A DNA stretch of 64,000 nt from Alentia gelatinosa (GCA_950022655.1 OX465590.1:38143218-38207217), one strand, 5' to 3'; counted from the stretch's first letter, positions 31,861 to 44,373 are shown. Numbers and translations are program-made. Notes: generated by a model from the sequence alone, not told the origin.

Positions 31861-33287
31861 TATAGATACACATGCATATATACATACATTGTATATGTAT
31901 ATGTTATGTATCCTTTCTGTCAAAGTCAGTGGAAGAATAAGCCTTATAGAAATAGACAAAGGAATACGATACCCGCAGTTATTTTCGTTTCAGTGTGTAG
32001 CATTTATCATACATGGATCAGAATGCATAGATCTCTAGACATCAGCCGCTATAGGATTCATATTTTACTAAGAAACATTGACTATTTTTGTCGTCCTGAC
32101 GTCCTGGCGCCACGTCAAGCTAGACAGCAGTCATTTTACAATCGGGCCTTTTTAAAGTGCTATAATAGTTTTTTCTCTAAATGTTTTATCCTTTTGCTTC
32201 AAACATGTCTGCCTTTATTTGTCATCACAGAGAGGATTAGTCTCTCTGAGAAGGAGGGAAGACTGGCGTATTATCCAAAGAAAAATGTTATCGATCAGTG
32301 CTATTTGTTCGACTGTAGCTTCCCGGCCCTTTGATGGTATATACTGTCAGGATTAGCTTGGTTAGTGCATGCGACATATCTATATATGTTTATTGTACAA
32401 TGAATAGATGAGTGATAGGCCTTTCAATTCCGGTAGAGTTAGTTTTAATTCAGATCACCCTTTTCGAGGGATTTGTTTATCATGATTTTGGAGCTGTCAA
32501 TTTTTTAAATATTTTATTGGTATTTGATGAAATTATCCAAAGGGGTACTTGTTTTCAATTAATTATATGTAGACCATTTGACACCAATGACTATTTCAAG
32601 GCGGCTTTGATTAATCTTCTAGGCAGCTGACGATTCTATAAAGACGCATTGAATCACAAAGGGAGATTTTTATAAAAAGAAAATTTTAAAAAGTAGTATA
32701 GTGTTAATGCTATAGAAAGAAAAAAAAACCTGGGTTCATGACTACTGCTATTAATATTGTGCAATCGAGCACCACCTGACCACTATTGGCTGGACGATCT
32801 TCAGTCATCTCGTTTCTAGTTGTGAACGTCGGGTTTGCGTTGTGGATGATGAGAAATCATCTTGTAGATTTTAGACTGACTACTATTTTAAAGCGGCTTA
32901 AATTCATCATCGGAACATTTGATAATTCTGTTAAAACTGTGTTGTCAACCATCTCACCGTTTGGCCCAAAACGCGTGTTCTGCATCTACGATCGCACTAT
33001 CTTGTTAAACCCTTTTTCACCTGCGTCTTATCTAATGGGGGAATATACATTCACACAGGCAGGGTTAAATCTTGGGGGGGGGGGGGGGGGGGGGGTCATT
33101 GCTCCCAGAAATGTGGGAAAAGCATTGCTCCAGTAATATCGGATCGTGTCGTGTAGTATCGTTATTTCCATGTTGCATCGCATCCCTTTACAAGACCGCA
33201 TTTTAATTGTTATTGGTGAAAGGTTCATTCGAATTTTATTTTGATATAGATGGCGACATAATTATGATGCGACCCGCATAAAAGATC
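31861..33287. other. Unassigned DNA with a poly(G) run
   Basis: No gene is recognised. ORFs of 160, 72 and 116 codons (31852-32334, 32412-32630, 32786-33136) show no domain, and flanking frames do not extend them. A run of 22 G is at 33074-33095. Confidence 0.35.
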
Positions 33288-33600
33288 TGGGACCTGTTTC
33301 ACTAGACAGTGACATGTCTAGATGGCGTCTAGATGGTGTGTCCGGTTTCATAAGAACTAGACATTAGACTTCGTTTTGTCCATTCTTGCTTGCACTGTTG
33401 GTACCGCTTTTCATATCTGTCTAACACTTTTGTCACAGAACTAGTGAAACAGGTCCATGATGTGTCTAGATTTGTCTAATTCTTATGTTTTGGGTCTGTA
33501 TTTCCTAAGGGCAGCTACTTGTGGTGTCACGAAACTAGACAAACCCAATGTCTGTATGGTGTCACAGACATGTCACGAGACTAGTGAAACAGGTCCCTGG
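33288..33600. mobile_element. MITE of the GGGACC family, composite copy 5
   Basis: GGGACCTGTTTCACTAG at the left is answered by two right ends, GAACTAGTGAAACAGGTCC near 33453 and GACTAGTGAAACAGGTCCC near 33598. One element may have inserted next to or into another, or the right half may be duplicated. Inner blocks match 21485-21880. Confidence 0.6.
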
Positions 33601-33734
33601 AGCAACACTTTCTACCTCGGATCGCTATTCTGCGATCCGCAAAACGTGGAGCAATGCCCCACTGGTGATCCTATACTTGTGGATGCACCATAGCTGAACA
33701 ACTACGGCTTTGGATATTAAATAAACTAGACTTG

Positions 33735-33812
33735 GGCCCGGCGTCCACCTACTACGATAGAAATTCAGACTTACCTATATGGCATCGATACATCTATCGT
33801 GATTTTGCTACC
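33735..33812. mobile_element. Family P3 MITE, left-end fragment
   Basis: GGCCCGGCGTCCACCTACTA and the following CGATAGAAATTCAGACTTAC match the left ends of 45524-45804 and 59398-59677. No right end is found, so this is a truncated copy. Confidence 0.6.
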
Positions 33813-34064
33813 ATTGTATGTACTTCTTATTTATTTTCTAACCGCTGTATCGTTATACTACTTATTTGACGTTTATTATCAGTTTTAAGAAACTGCATGA
33901 TTCATTACCCTAAAATATCTTGATGTTTCTAAGATCCGAAGAAAAGTTATTTATTGTTGTAATGTAACTAAAAATGAACCGCAGCTGATTTTTTATGTGT
34001 GTCTCCTGTAACTAGTATGACGAATTGTATTTCTATTGCTTGCATGAACTTGTGCATTCTGCTC

Positions 34065-34320
34065 TTTATCCTACCCCTAATATAAAATCCCATAGGCTTA
34101 ACATTTAGATTCCGTATGCGCCCGTATGTCGCATACGGATACAAAATCGCTCCTAGGAGCGTACAAAAAATGGACCAATCAGAGATCAGCAGCTGAAAGT
34201 AGTTCCATGCGTCTTCAGAGCAGCAAGGAGAGCTATATGGAGGACTTCAGAAAGTTTTTATCGTGTTTTTTTGTTATCATCCTCACATACAAATATCGTT
34301 CACAGGGGGTAGGATAAAAT
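34065..34320. mobile_element. Fold-back element, family H, copy 4
   Basis: It starts TTTATCCTACCCCTAATATA with CCCATAGGCTTAACATT and ends GGGGGTAGGATAAAA. An inner palindrome CCGTATGCG...CGCATACGG lies near 34110-34138, and GGACCAATCAGAGATCAG matches copy 1. Confidence 0.7.
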
Positions 34321-34339
34321 CAAAACCTTATTCGTTTTA

Positions 34340-34542
34340 ACTCATCCGGTTTTACGACAGTATGCATCATCAGTATAACTTTGTGTATCTCCACGTACTT
34401 GAGCATTAGTGAGCCCGCCGTTGTGCTTATACAGCCCATATATCTATTGTAAAACCGAAGCTTATACCACGCTGGTTATGAACGAAAACAGGCATACATT
34501 GCCTTTTCTTAATCAGGATAAATAAAAAAAATAAATTTAAAG
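34340..34542 (+). mobile_element. LINE 3' tail, CAGGATAAATAAA type
   Basis: AAACAGGCATACATTGCCTT is followed by CAGGATAAATAAA and an A-rich tail. It aligns with 39613-39768 and shares the last block with the tails of LINE-A and LINE-B. Only a 5'-truncated 3' end is present. The left boundary is a guess. Confidence 0.5.
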
Positions 34543-34544
34543 TA

Positions 34545-34672
34545 ATAATTACTGCGTGGATTACGTAGTGATTCAAAGGAGATGGGATCGACCTATGATC
34601 ATGTACTAGAATATGTTTCTGAATTTATCTCACCCCTCAGAGTGACTAATTGGCTAACATTTATGACACCCT
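34545..34672. mobile_element. Family G fragment, inverted
   Basis: TTACGTAGTGATTCAAAGGA followed by GATGGGATCGA, and then GAATTTATCTCACCCCTC, correspond to half of the hairpin plus the inner end of module 1, in opposite orientation to the other copies. It is truncated. Confidence 0.5.
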
Positions 34673-34808
34673 TAAAAAAACCCTCTTATAACGCTTCCTT
34701 CTATATGCGGAGTATAACATCTTGAAACAGACTAAAAGAGATATATACAACAATCACAGACAAGAATGAATTTAAACTTATGATAAAGCGATCTTACCCT
34801 CACTGTTT

Positions 34809-35010
34809 CATGAAATAGCCAGCCTGTGTTGCAACTGGCTAAATCAATCGTATCATAAATTACTGAGAATACCCCCAGTCAAGTAAGACCCGGTTATCAT
34901 TATTATTACCTTTGGAGTACACAGAGGCCTAGTTACTAGGAAGGGTAGGTTGTGTCACAACTACCTGGCATCTATAATGTGTAGTTTGTGTTGCAACTAC
35001 ACTACAATTG
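34809..35010. repeat. Cluster of three small hairpins
   Basis: GCCAGCCTGTGTTGCAACTG is followed by GC near 34809. GGTAGGTTGTGTCACAACTA is followed by CC near 34945. GTAGTTTGTGTTGCAACTAC is near 34980. Each folds into a short stem around the shared core GTGTTGCAAC. The significance is unknown. Confidence 0.4.
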
Positions 35011-35745
35011 GTTCTGTATTAAGGTTGTGACTTGTTTCTATTACGGGAAGGTACGACAAAGGTTCTGATTTATGTAGATGGTTACGGATTAGGCATATAT
35101 GACCGGTTAACTACTATAAAAACAAGACATATACAAACAGAAGAACTTAAGTGGTAGAGGGTGTGCAAAGTTGTTCAAACGTTGGTTAAAAATAATGGTT
35201 ACTAGCGAATGTCATTGTTCAACCATCTCATCTCATTAATCCTCCTGTCATAACCTAATGGCACAGCTTAGTTTCCATTAGTATATTGCTACGATGGTAT
35301 GCAACCATGACTGTGTAAACTTTTAATGTTTCACCTGACAGCATTTCCACCGGCCAAATTAGCCATAAGAATTCTGCATAGATTGAGGGACCAAGCGGAA
35401 GAATGGGTAGCCCAAGCTTGGACATTTGAGGTTTTCTGTACTTATGAGATCCCTAATAAACATGATAAAAAAAACAACTAAAAAAAAACCTAATCCTCCA
35501 TTGAGAAAAATATCAGGGGCGAGGTAAATCACATCAACATTTTCCATATCTGATTTTACCTGTAATGATAACAGAAAATGAATCTCTGACTCCCCCAGGT
35601 ACACAGATACCGGACCAAGTGCCAACGAGATCTCTACACTATCAGTGATGGTCCCCCATATGCTGTGAATAATCAGGCTGAATGATGGCACAGTAGATGA
35701 AAGAAATGACAGGAAAAAGGCGACGAAGCACAAGAAAAAATCTAA
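35011..35745. other. Unassigned DNA
   Basis: No feature is recognised. A 184-codon minus-strand ORF (35359-35913) includes hydrophobic stretches but runs through the CpG-rich patch and shows no known family. It is not called as a gene. Confidence 0.3.
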
Positions 35746-35759
35746 TTGTAAAAAACCCG

Positions 35760-35985
35760 GGGATAGAGCCTCTATGGCTCTGCACGTGTCGCGCACGATC
35801 CAATTAACTCCCAGGGGGCGGGGCTTCTGCGCACGCGCACGAAACACGCGGGAAAAACTATCGTCTGCTTTGTGGTGGTTTTTGTCAATAGAGGGCAGCC
35901 CTGCATGAAACAATGAGGCATTCCTGACAAGTCATTCCTCCCATGGCGATGGAAATGAGAGACAATGTGTCGCCTGTTAAGTATA
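35760..35985. promoter_or_regulatory. CpG-rich promoter-like patch
   Basis: Within 100 bp there are a CCAAT word (35800 region), a GC box GGGGGCGGGGC (35814-35824), a perfect NRF-1-type site TGCGCACGCGCA (35828-35839) and an E2F-type site GCGGGAAAA (about 35849-35857). CpG density is far above the surrounding DNA. This mix is typical of TATA-less animal promoters. Downstream on the plus strand lies CCCATGGCGATGG (about 35941), a good translation-start context, but it leads only to a 26-codon frame. A short first exon is possible. Direction and target gene are unknown. Confidence 0.45.
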
Positions 35986-35989
35986 TTTG

Positions 35990-36341
35990 TATTAACAGGG
36001 TCGGTAATGGACATATTGAATAATAAAGAATGAATATTAGCAAGAAGCGTCATGAACATTTCATTTTTTTTATTTTTTTTTAATAAATTTTATTTTCGAC
36101 AAACACTTTCACCCTCTGGGGGTGTTTTACAAAGTAGTAGTCGTTCGACTTTGGTACATTTTATGATCTTCTTATTATTATACATCCGTATTCAATACAT
36201 CATCAAATATCTAGTATCCTATTTCTTCATAGAATTTCTTGCCAGTCAAATGTAACATTTTTGTGTATTCAGGTATTTATTACAGGTGATTTTCCGTTCT
36301 TATAGATTTTTTTTTAGATTAATATTAATATTGACCAGGTG
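35990..36341. other. Unassigned DNA with a T-rich start
   Basis: A T-rich run (about 36062-36080) followed by AATAAATTTTATTTTCG may be the 3' end of an old minus-strand retroposon. Nothing else is recognised. Confidence 0.25.
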
Positions 36342-36752
36342 ATTGTTTATATGGCGTGCTTTGTCTTCGTGGAATGATATCATGCAGTGGAGCCGAGTGA
36401 CATCTGTAGCAGAAGACAATGAACGCCATGAAAAATAATTATATGAAATTGAGTGACATTTAGGGCCAGCGTTCACTTAACTCCAAATACTATCAAGAGA
36501 CGTCACTCGTTTGAGTATGAGTTTATTTATGTCACGCATTTTGTTGGTGAAATTACAGAACCAACAAAATGAGTGCCATAAATAAACTCATACTCAAACG
36601 AGCGGCGTCTAGATTTTATCCTACCCCATTTCCACGATTTTTTTATTTTAGAAAGTAGTGACATAAACAACACTTTATATCACACCCGTGACATAAACAA
36701 ATCCCATTTAAGCCTATGGCGTTTTGATTAGGGGTATAGGATACACTCTGAT
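36342..36752. mobile_element. Fold-back element, family H, copy 5
   Basis: Three parts are visible. First is a partial hairpin with GATATCATGCAGTGG and AAATTGAGTGACATT (36345-36470). Second is a strong hairpin in which ACTCGTTTGAGTATGAG pairs with CTCATACTCAAACGAG (36510-36612). Third is the TTTATCCTACCCC to TAGGGGTATAGGATA module. The second and third parts match 23176-23420. Confidence 0.65.
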
Positions 36753-38280
36753 ACGCCGTACCTCCCGATAACATATCGAAATCGTATCGGAAGTGACCTC
36801 TCATCTGGGCAGTTAACCACGTCTCTGCAATAAGGCTCTGATTCAAAATGGAGGTTTACGATTTCGTTCCGATGAAAATTCTGTATTGTAGGTTCTCGAC
36901 GACATTTGGACATGTTGAAATGGTGTTTTTTTGGGTCACATGGTATTCTGTCTCACGTGTGAGATACTAATCAGAAAATTATGAAATTCTGGAATTGGAT
37001 AGAAGATTCATATGCTCGTATGGACTGCAAATTTATTTATTTTTTATTATGTTAAAGTGTCTGAAATCAATATTTTCTTAGTTTTATTTGCAACAGAGCT
37101 TTTAGTGCCTGGAAAAAATAGATTGTTGTTCTTTGTGTTCTAGGAAACATTTTCGATGCAATATTTCCTGAATTATATAGTTTATCATGTCTCAAAAATT
37201 GAAGATAACACCTCAAGATATGCACTCGTGATATCAGGACCATGATCACGTATATATATATATGGACTCAGTAAAGTTCTACGTCTCTTTATTCTACTAA
37301 CAAATGTGCGCAGACTTTTCATTTTCACGGAGTTCTTATGCTTGGTGCCATTGTGATGGGATGTGTTTCTCGACAGTTGGACCGCTATTAATACCAGTGG
37401 TGATCTTTGCTGATTGGCAAGCGACTACCTGTGAGGGTTCTACACCAGTGAGACCGTAATCCAGTGTAAGTACTGCGGCACGAACATACATACACATGCA
37501 TTAGAGACAGCCATACACTCCATGGCACAAAATAATTGCAGTATTTTTTTTGTTTTTATTCAGACAATACATATTACCGTCGTGGCAGACTTTGTTATCC
37601 TATTGTCTTTCTTGAGGCTATAAAGTTTTACATAGTTTATCCATCCCTCCGTTTTAATTGTGGTATTTCTCCCTTTGTTCATTTTTTTGATAAAAGAATA
37701 ACCTTTCAGTAAATCTCTTAACTAATTTTTTTTATCTAATAATCCAGCGATGTTTTTGAATGCCACCCTTAATTCAGGGTGTCGCGATTATTATTATCCA
37801 TTGAATAGAAAGTCCCAATTGAGAATGTATTGGAACTCCATAAACCACAACCCATTATAAAAGATCTGCCATACAACGTAAATGTGGTATACGGATTCCA
37901 ATCCATGATATACGGCCTTCAAAACTATGGTGTAAGGGAAAATAGCTCCTTTGTGTTATGGAGCAAAAAGAATAGTCACAATTGTTTTACCCTTCAATAT
38001 GGCAATTCCTGGGGTTAATTTATTGGAGAAGATGGATAATAAATGCAACAAACGAGTGATTTGAGAATAGGCTACCCTGTGAACGACTTAAGGACGACGT
38101 CGTAATATACCCGCTAGCGCTCGTGTATTACTACATATCAACCTCTCGTGGTTTACGGCCGCCTGTCTACAAAACCATCAATTTTTGTTTATTTACTCGA
38201 TATAGGAAATGTGACGTCACACTCAGGAAGTAGATTTCTCTCCTCTTAAACACGGCTTAATTAAAATAAGCCAGGGCTAA
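36753..38280. other. Unassigned AT-rich DNA
   Basis: No gene is recognised. A stretch at 38090-38200 (GTAATATACCCGCTAGCGCT, then TTTACGGCCGCCTGTCTAC) shares words with 39465-39510 and 39790-39830, which suggests dispersed fragments of one hairpin element. TA runs near 37250 are short. Confidence 0.3.
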
Positions 38281-38483
38281 AGGCTCTATTCCCTTGCCCC
38301 GATTTCACTCCCGATGTGGTCCAGATGTACTCCAGTTTCAGCCCTGGCACCATAACTGGCCTCTGTCTGGTGTCTGTCTGGAGGCCATCGGCGCAATGGA
38401 ACAGGGTATTTGGGCGTCAGCACCAAGACTGGAGTACATCTCGACCACATCGGGAGTGCAATCGGCGCGATGGAATCAGGCCT
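38281..38483. mobile_element. PIF/Harbinger-like MITE, family P4
   Basis: The ends AGGCTCTATTCCCTTG and the complement of GGCGCGATGGAATCAGGCCT are diverged at the tips. They continue into long matching arms (CACTCCCGATGTGGTC against GACCACATCGGGAGTG, then ACTGGAGTACATC). Perfect TAA duplications flank it (38278-38280 and 38484-38486). It is 203 bp long and non-coding. Confidence 0.8.
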
Positions 38484-38933
38484 TAAGTGAGAAAAAGATT
38501 ATTTCACGAGCTTTTCAGACCGAAAATTTTTAATACTTAAAGGTGTGCTTAATTCAGCCGATTGATTTCCCTCTGCTTTCCCACTGGATGTTTAGGATCG
38601 CTTCTTGCTAGAGAAATTTAACTACCACAGATGGCCAGCATGCTTAATGGATGTATACACGTTCCTGGAGGGTCGGCACACTGAATATTGACTTATGGAA
38701 GGTGTTTTTCAAACCAACAACGATTTAAGAATTGAAATTATCTTAGTTGCATTTTTGTTACCAAAAGTGATACGTCTTTATAGAGGACAGTCTCACAAGG
38801 TGATCAGGAAAATATCTTTATTTCGATCTTTTTAAAAGGTCACAGGTATTACCATTTTTGGTCTGTTACTATCGCCTGAGGTTAGTCCTATAATTGAAAT
38901 CGTTCAGCCAATATCGTTCTGAAAGCCAATGCC

Positions 38934-39421
38934 CACCTACCGATTTTGGAACATTTATGTACGTTTGTCGGCGACAAACGGGCGGTAACTTGTCTCAGGC
39001 AACCCATCCTAACGGAGTCGGTACATGTAGCATAGCTAGGCAAGGCTTCCCACCGATTAGTGAACCACCGCCTTCAGACGTCCTTTTGTCGCCGACAAGT
39101 TGTGGTTTAAAAGTTCCAAAATCGGTGGGGATCAGTTTATTAACATGTTGATAAATGTTGTCTGCGACTCAACACTCAAAGACCAACGCTTGAAGGCACT
39201 GTTCCCAAATCCTAACTCAGTCGGCGGGGTGCATAATCGTATCTCTGTCAGTAGGTGTAGACTGATTTGCATAGGACTAATAGCCTCTACCCCCTATCCT
39301 CGACGGTCGCAGGTCGAGCGAGGTATTACGTAAATTGCCTGCGACAAGGTGACCGACTCGTATACAATTTGGGGACTAATCGTTCAACCCGAAATCGGTA
39401 GATGGACATCCGGCATTAGCT
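38934..39421. mobile_element. PIF/Harbinger-like MITE, family P1, long copy
   Basis: The ends AGCCAATGCCCACCTACCGA and the complement of TCGGTAGATGGACATCCGGC match family P1. The 488-bp body repeats GGAACATTTATGTACG...TTGTCGGCGACAA-type words. The right flank is TTA and the left flank GAA, so the duplication has decayed. Confidence 0.7.
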
Positions 39422-39599
39422 TTAAAAACACCTCCCAGGAGTAATAGATTCAGAATGGGTTTTGTGGACAGGCGGCTGTAAACCAGGAGAGGTTGATGAC
39501 AAGCATTAATGAACTTAAAACTTTCTACATTGATATCCTGTACCTGTACTGCTGATTTATATGGATTAATGTTTGCATGACCAAAAATGTTTCATATGT

Positions 39600-39768
39600 A
39601 CATACTCCTTACTTAATTAAGGTGAATTAGCTAGTTAGAGCCAGTTGCTTATACACTCTCCTCTGAGGGTCTTGGTATTGACAAGTACTACATGCTGGAT
39701 TAGAATGTAAACAGGCATCATCTTGCCTTTTCTCTTACCAGGATAAATAAACAGACTTAAAAAAAAAA
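39600..39768 (+). mobile_element. LINE 3' tail with poly(A)
   Basis: It ends TACCAGGATAAATAAACAGA followed by CTT and an A-run at 39758-39768. It matches 34340-34542 and the tail end of the two larger LINE copies. The copy is 5'-truncated and lacks coding sequence. Confidence 0.6.
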
Positions 39769-40917
39769 ATTAGCAGGTGTGTTACGAAGTCAAACTAAAG
39801 TGGTTTACAGAGCCGCTTGTCCACAAAATCATCGTTTATTTTATTCAGTATCCATTTTTTAAATTTTTTTGGTAAACATTTCTTTTATTGATGTCCATCA
39901 GTATACATATAAATCCGTGAAAATAGCTCTAGTTTTACAACTGACCTTGATTATGTTGTATGACATTCCAACAAAAGAGGCCATAGGCATCAGCTCAAAC
40001 AGGAGCTGGTTTTCATTACCCAGGCCCTATGCCATTTAACTATGTGCAGTACTAGACAACCAACCATGACACACAGAAAACTTCCGAGCATTTTCTACAA
40101 TCCATACTTAAGGAGAAGTTATGAGTATTACGATTGTTCTACGATGCATATACAGTACTATGATGATGATCACCAACACTATGACTGAAATAAGCTATCT
40201 TCTAAACTAAATCAAACCCAGATACTGCCAAATCGTAGGTTCTATCATTTGGGACTATTTTTTTTATCGTCAGCATAAGGAGACTATTTTTCCGCAATCA
40301 GAGGCTTTTTATGCCGCAATCAATTATTTCAAATCCCTAATCAATGACTATTGTTTGTGACAACAATAGGTAGTGATTTACTGAGGCCCATACATTTTCA
40401 ATGGGGACATTGTATTCAATGGGTAATAAGTTTCGGTGAATGGCGACGTGATTTATTGATTTATATACACAATATTAACTGGTTTCAGATGAAAGCGGCC
40501 GCAATCCCAGAGGGCAAGACGTGTATTTATACCAGAGAGCACGCGAGGATATTAAAGACAAATGCGGGTAGGTATCGAGGCGCCCCCTGGTTTGACACTG
40601 GTGCTACCATGGTGTCATGAAAATGTAGCAGTTTCCCATAGACATCAATAGTTAAGGACTTACCTTCTTCAGATGGCCTTCCCATAGAAAGTAGCATGGT
40701 GATATAGTATTTATTTTAGCATTTCTCATTTGTACCCATAGACACCAATAGTTAAGCATTTAAATTTTCAGATAGCCCTCCAATAGAAATTGGCATTGTG
40801 ACATGCCATTTTTTTTGGCATTTTCTCATTGCTGATATATGGATGTTATATTATCCTGAGTTATTTGCAAAACTCAATAGAATTTAGAAATCACCCAACT
40901 ACCAGCATTTGTCTTTA
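39769..40917. other. Intergenic DNA with short duplications
   Basis: About 40634-40735 and 40736-40835 are a ~102-bp tandem pair sharing CCCATAGACATCAATAGTTA-type blocks and CCATAGAAA. Near 40468-40560 is a relative of the family J hairpin arm (ACTGGTTTCAGATGAAAGCG). No gene is recognised. Confidence 0.4.
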
Positions 40918-41429
40918 AGTGGGATTCACAAGATGGGATTCATGTACCTCAAGTGGGATTCACACGATGGTATTCATGTTTTTTTCTGAGACAAATCCTG
41001 CTGAGATTCGGTACTGGAACACAATCCCAACGTCACAATTGTAGGGTTACATTTCCCTGAGACATGTTTCCTCCCTGTACTTGTTTAAGACATTTAACTC
41101 CTCATTTGCTAGGAAGAACAATATGTATTATTGAATGCAATAAAGACTCATCAAAAAAATGTAAAAAGAAATCTCATGAGATTTTTCACCCTGTGAGGTA
41201 CATGAATCGCATCGTGTGAATCCCGCTTCAAAGGGTGTTTTTCTGAGACAAATCTTGCTGAGATTCTGTACCTGAACACAATTTCTTCGTCTACATTATA
41301 GGCATCCATTTTAATGAGACATGTTTACCTCCTTGTATTTGTTCAAGACATTTCCCCCTAAAAAGGAACAAAATCGCATGAGATTTTAAGCTCCGTGAGG
41401 GACATGAATCCTACCGTGTGAATCCCACT
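40918..41429. mobile_element. PIF/Harbinger-like MITE, family P5
   Basis: AGTGGGATTCACAAGATGGG at the left and CCTACCGTGTGAATCCCACT at the right are inverted repeats, flanked by perfect TTA (40915-40917 and 41430-41432). The interior holds two further copies of the end words (near 40958 and 41200) and two TTTTTCTGAGACAAATC blocks. It looks like nested or internally duplicated copies. Confidence 0.8.
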
Positions 41430-42165
41430 TTACGTAGAGCCTATAGTCCCCGGAGATTACGACCGCTTTCTTGTGAAAGCAGTTTATATTGTATTTATTA
41501 ACCAACATTCGTCATTGATAATTGCTTTAGTCTAATTTTTCCAAAGATTTGAAACACGATCGATGCGCCTACTTTATTGTTGTTCTGAAGGTGGTAGCTC
41601 TGGCGAACATACGGGTTGTTCGGTATAGCCTTACGAAAAATATATAGTTCCGCCATCTTTCGTTTTTTTGTGACTTTTTTTTTTTTTTTTTCAGGTTTTT
41701 ATTTATCCTGGAGTTATATCGTAGGAGGTATAATAACCTCCTATCTTCCCGATGCTCCAGTTGTAACACGATCCTCTGCCTTATTTTGCCTACTGGGTAG
41801 GCTTACAATCAGTTGCGGCAGTAATAGTCAAACAAGCAAAATAAGCTCTTAGCATCCTGTAACATTAGTTGCTTTTACAGTCAAGTATACAAATATAAAT
41901 ATGGTCAATACACAAGTTTTCAGATATCTACAGAAAATAAATGGGTTACCCTAAGCCCCAGCTTAAAATTAGAGTTCTTCGTTCGTGTGATAGTACAACG
42001 TGGTTCAAACTGGCTAGGCTCTTAAGTCGTCATATACAGTCTATGTTATTTCAAGTATGGTTATGACCTAAGCTGACCTGTCAGTTGAGTTTCTTATATC
42101 ATAATACACGTATGGGCGACCAGCTTTAGCACTTGGCCCTTGCTCGTTTTTACAACACTACTTTG

Positions 42166-44373
42166 CTAATATTTTTCTATGTCTTCTTTGAGCTTATTTT
42201 TCAGAATTTTGTACATGTTGTCTTTGTCTGGTATGCGACGTATGGAGGGTGGTAACTGGTTCCAGGATTCTGCCGCCTTAAATTCGACCGAGTGCATATA
42301 CTTGGTGCATGATATTTGGTGTCTATATTTTAGCACTGGGCCTGTAAAGAGGCGGGTTGGTCTCAGTTCAGTTTCTAAATATTCGATCTGTTTTGTGCGG
42401 GCATGTGCCAATTTTAATAGTTGTACTTCTCTTCTTTCGGACAAATAATTCACCTTGAAATACCTATGCAGGTATGCCGTTGAGGCTGGGATGTTCTCAT
42501 TGTAACAAATACGAAGTGCCCTGTTTTGGCAGCGTTGTAAACGTGTAAGCAGAGTACTATTAGTCTTATGCACTAGGACTCCTCCGTATTCGAGGAACGG
42601 TAACACTTTGGTCTTGTATATACATATTGCTTGACTTCTTGTTAGGTACTTTCTAATGAATGATAATAGGTAAGTTTTATGTGATGCTTTGCTAATCATT
42701 GAGTTAATCTGTTTGTTGAAGCTTAATTTTTGATCTAGAGCTACCCCAAGGTAATTGAACGATTTGACTGTGTCAAGAGATTGACCACGAATTTCGAGGT
42801 TGATGTTCTTCACCTTTTCTAGAGTCTTACTGGTGCCAAAGCACATTGCTTTTGTTTTTTTTGCATTTAGTGTAAGTTTGTTTAATACACACCATCTTTG
42901 TAGGGCATTCAAGTCTTCCTGCATTAACAACTCCATTTCGTCATTATTTTCACACGTCAGAAAGAGTACGGCGTCATCGGCGTAAAGTTTTACTTTCGAG
43001 TTCTGGATGGCCCTTTCGAGACTGTTGATATACACTAGGAACAATAGCGGGCCTAATATTGACCCTTGAGGAACGCCCATCACTATACTTCAAGGTTCAG
43101 ATGTTATGTTGTTTACTCGGGTGGATTGCGTTCGGTTAGTGAGGTAGTCCTTTATCCATATCAGTAAGGGGTTGTTTATGCCTAACATATCAAGTTTTTT
43201 TATGAGTATTTCGTGGTTAACCGTATCAAATGCCTTACACATGTCTATGAAGACGGCCATGGTAGGCGATTTGTTGTTAATGTTTTTAAGAATCTCATCC
43301 GTGAACTCAGCCGAGGTGGTTATAGTAGAATAGTTTTTGCGGAAACCTCCTTGGTTTTTTGATAATAGGTTGTTATTTTCCAGGTAAGTGATTAAGTGTG
43401 TGTGGATAATCTTTTCCAGCAACTTGCCCGGAAGGGGCAGTAAAGATACTGGCCTCAGGTTGCCTACTTCCTTTTCGAAGTTGGGTTTGGGAATGGGCAC
43501 TACTGTTGCTCGTTTCCATTCAGTTGGAAAAGTCGACTTAGTTAAGCTTGGGTTAAATATATAAGTTAGTTCGTAGGGCAGTGATTTGAAGCAATGTTTA
43601 AGTACTTTGGTAGGCAGTCCTTCCATGGCTGACGATTTCGATATGTCGATATTATCTATTACATCAATAACTTCTTCGACACTGATTTGGAAGTCTGGCA
43701 TGTTAGATGGTATATGAATCTGTTCTTCCTCCCATTCGTCAGTAAGGTCATGTGCAAGTTTTGTTCCCACGGTTGTGAAAAATTCATTTATATAGTCGGC
43801 AACCATACTCTCTTCTATGTCTTCCTCCGTGATTTCATTTGTAAGATTTATAGTTTTAGAATTTTGGGATTTGGGGAGAAGTTTGTTGATATTCCTCCAG
43901 AATTTGTTCACATCGTTTTCGTTCTGGTCCTGGATGTAGTTTCTTTTTGCCCGCAGGATCAGAGCCTTAGTTTGGTTTCTTAGTGTTTTTGCTTGCAACC
44001 AGTCCTCGGCTTTTTTAGTTTGTTGGGCATATCTCCATACTCTATTTTTTTCTATTATAGATTGTATCACCTCATCGTTTAGCCATGGCTCCTCTCGGTA
44101 TCTAATCTGGTGATTTCGCTTAGGACATATCTCATCTAGAATTGCGCTTATCTTAGATTGCATGAATTTCCACGCTTGGTTTGGGTCGTCACATATATAA
44201 ATCGGGGTCCAGTCTACGTTTAATATTCTGTTAGTCATGATTTCCTCAGAGTATCGTTTATAAGATCTAGCAAAGTATTGTTTGTTTTGGAAGACATCTT
44301 TCTCTTTTTTCTTAGAAATGAATATCGAGGAGTGGTCGCTTAAGTTGAGGTTCATTAGTCCGGCTCCCTTCAA
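42166..44373 (-). pseudogene. Reverse transcriptase of LINE copy B
   Basis: A 428-codon part (44373-43090) includes RT motifs leading to FIDMCKAFDTVNH and NLRPVSLLPLPGKLLEK. The next 306-codon part (43083-42166) continues in the same frame with GVPQGSILGPLLFLVYIN and the catalytic YADDAVLF box, then the standard C-terminal region ending AAESWNQLPPSIR. The two parts are separated only by a TGA stop, probably a mutated TGG. The RT family is clear; the exact clade (CR1, Jockey or related) is not. Confidence 0.9.

Noticed and set aside
31852..32334. 160-codon plus-strand ORF
   Set aside because: No recognisable domain, no neighbouring element structure, and it begins inside a fold-back element.
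35359..35913. 184-codon minus-strand ORF with hydrophobic stretches
   Set aside because: It crosses the CpG-rich patch, has low-complexity hydrophobic parts that T-rich DNA often gives, and shows no family motif.
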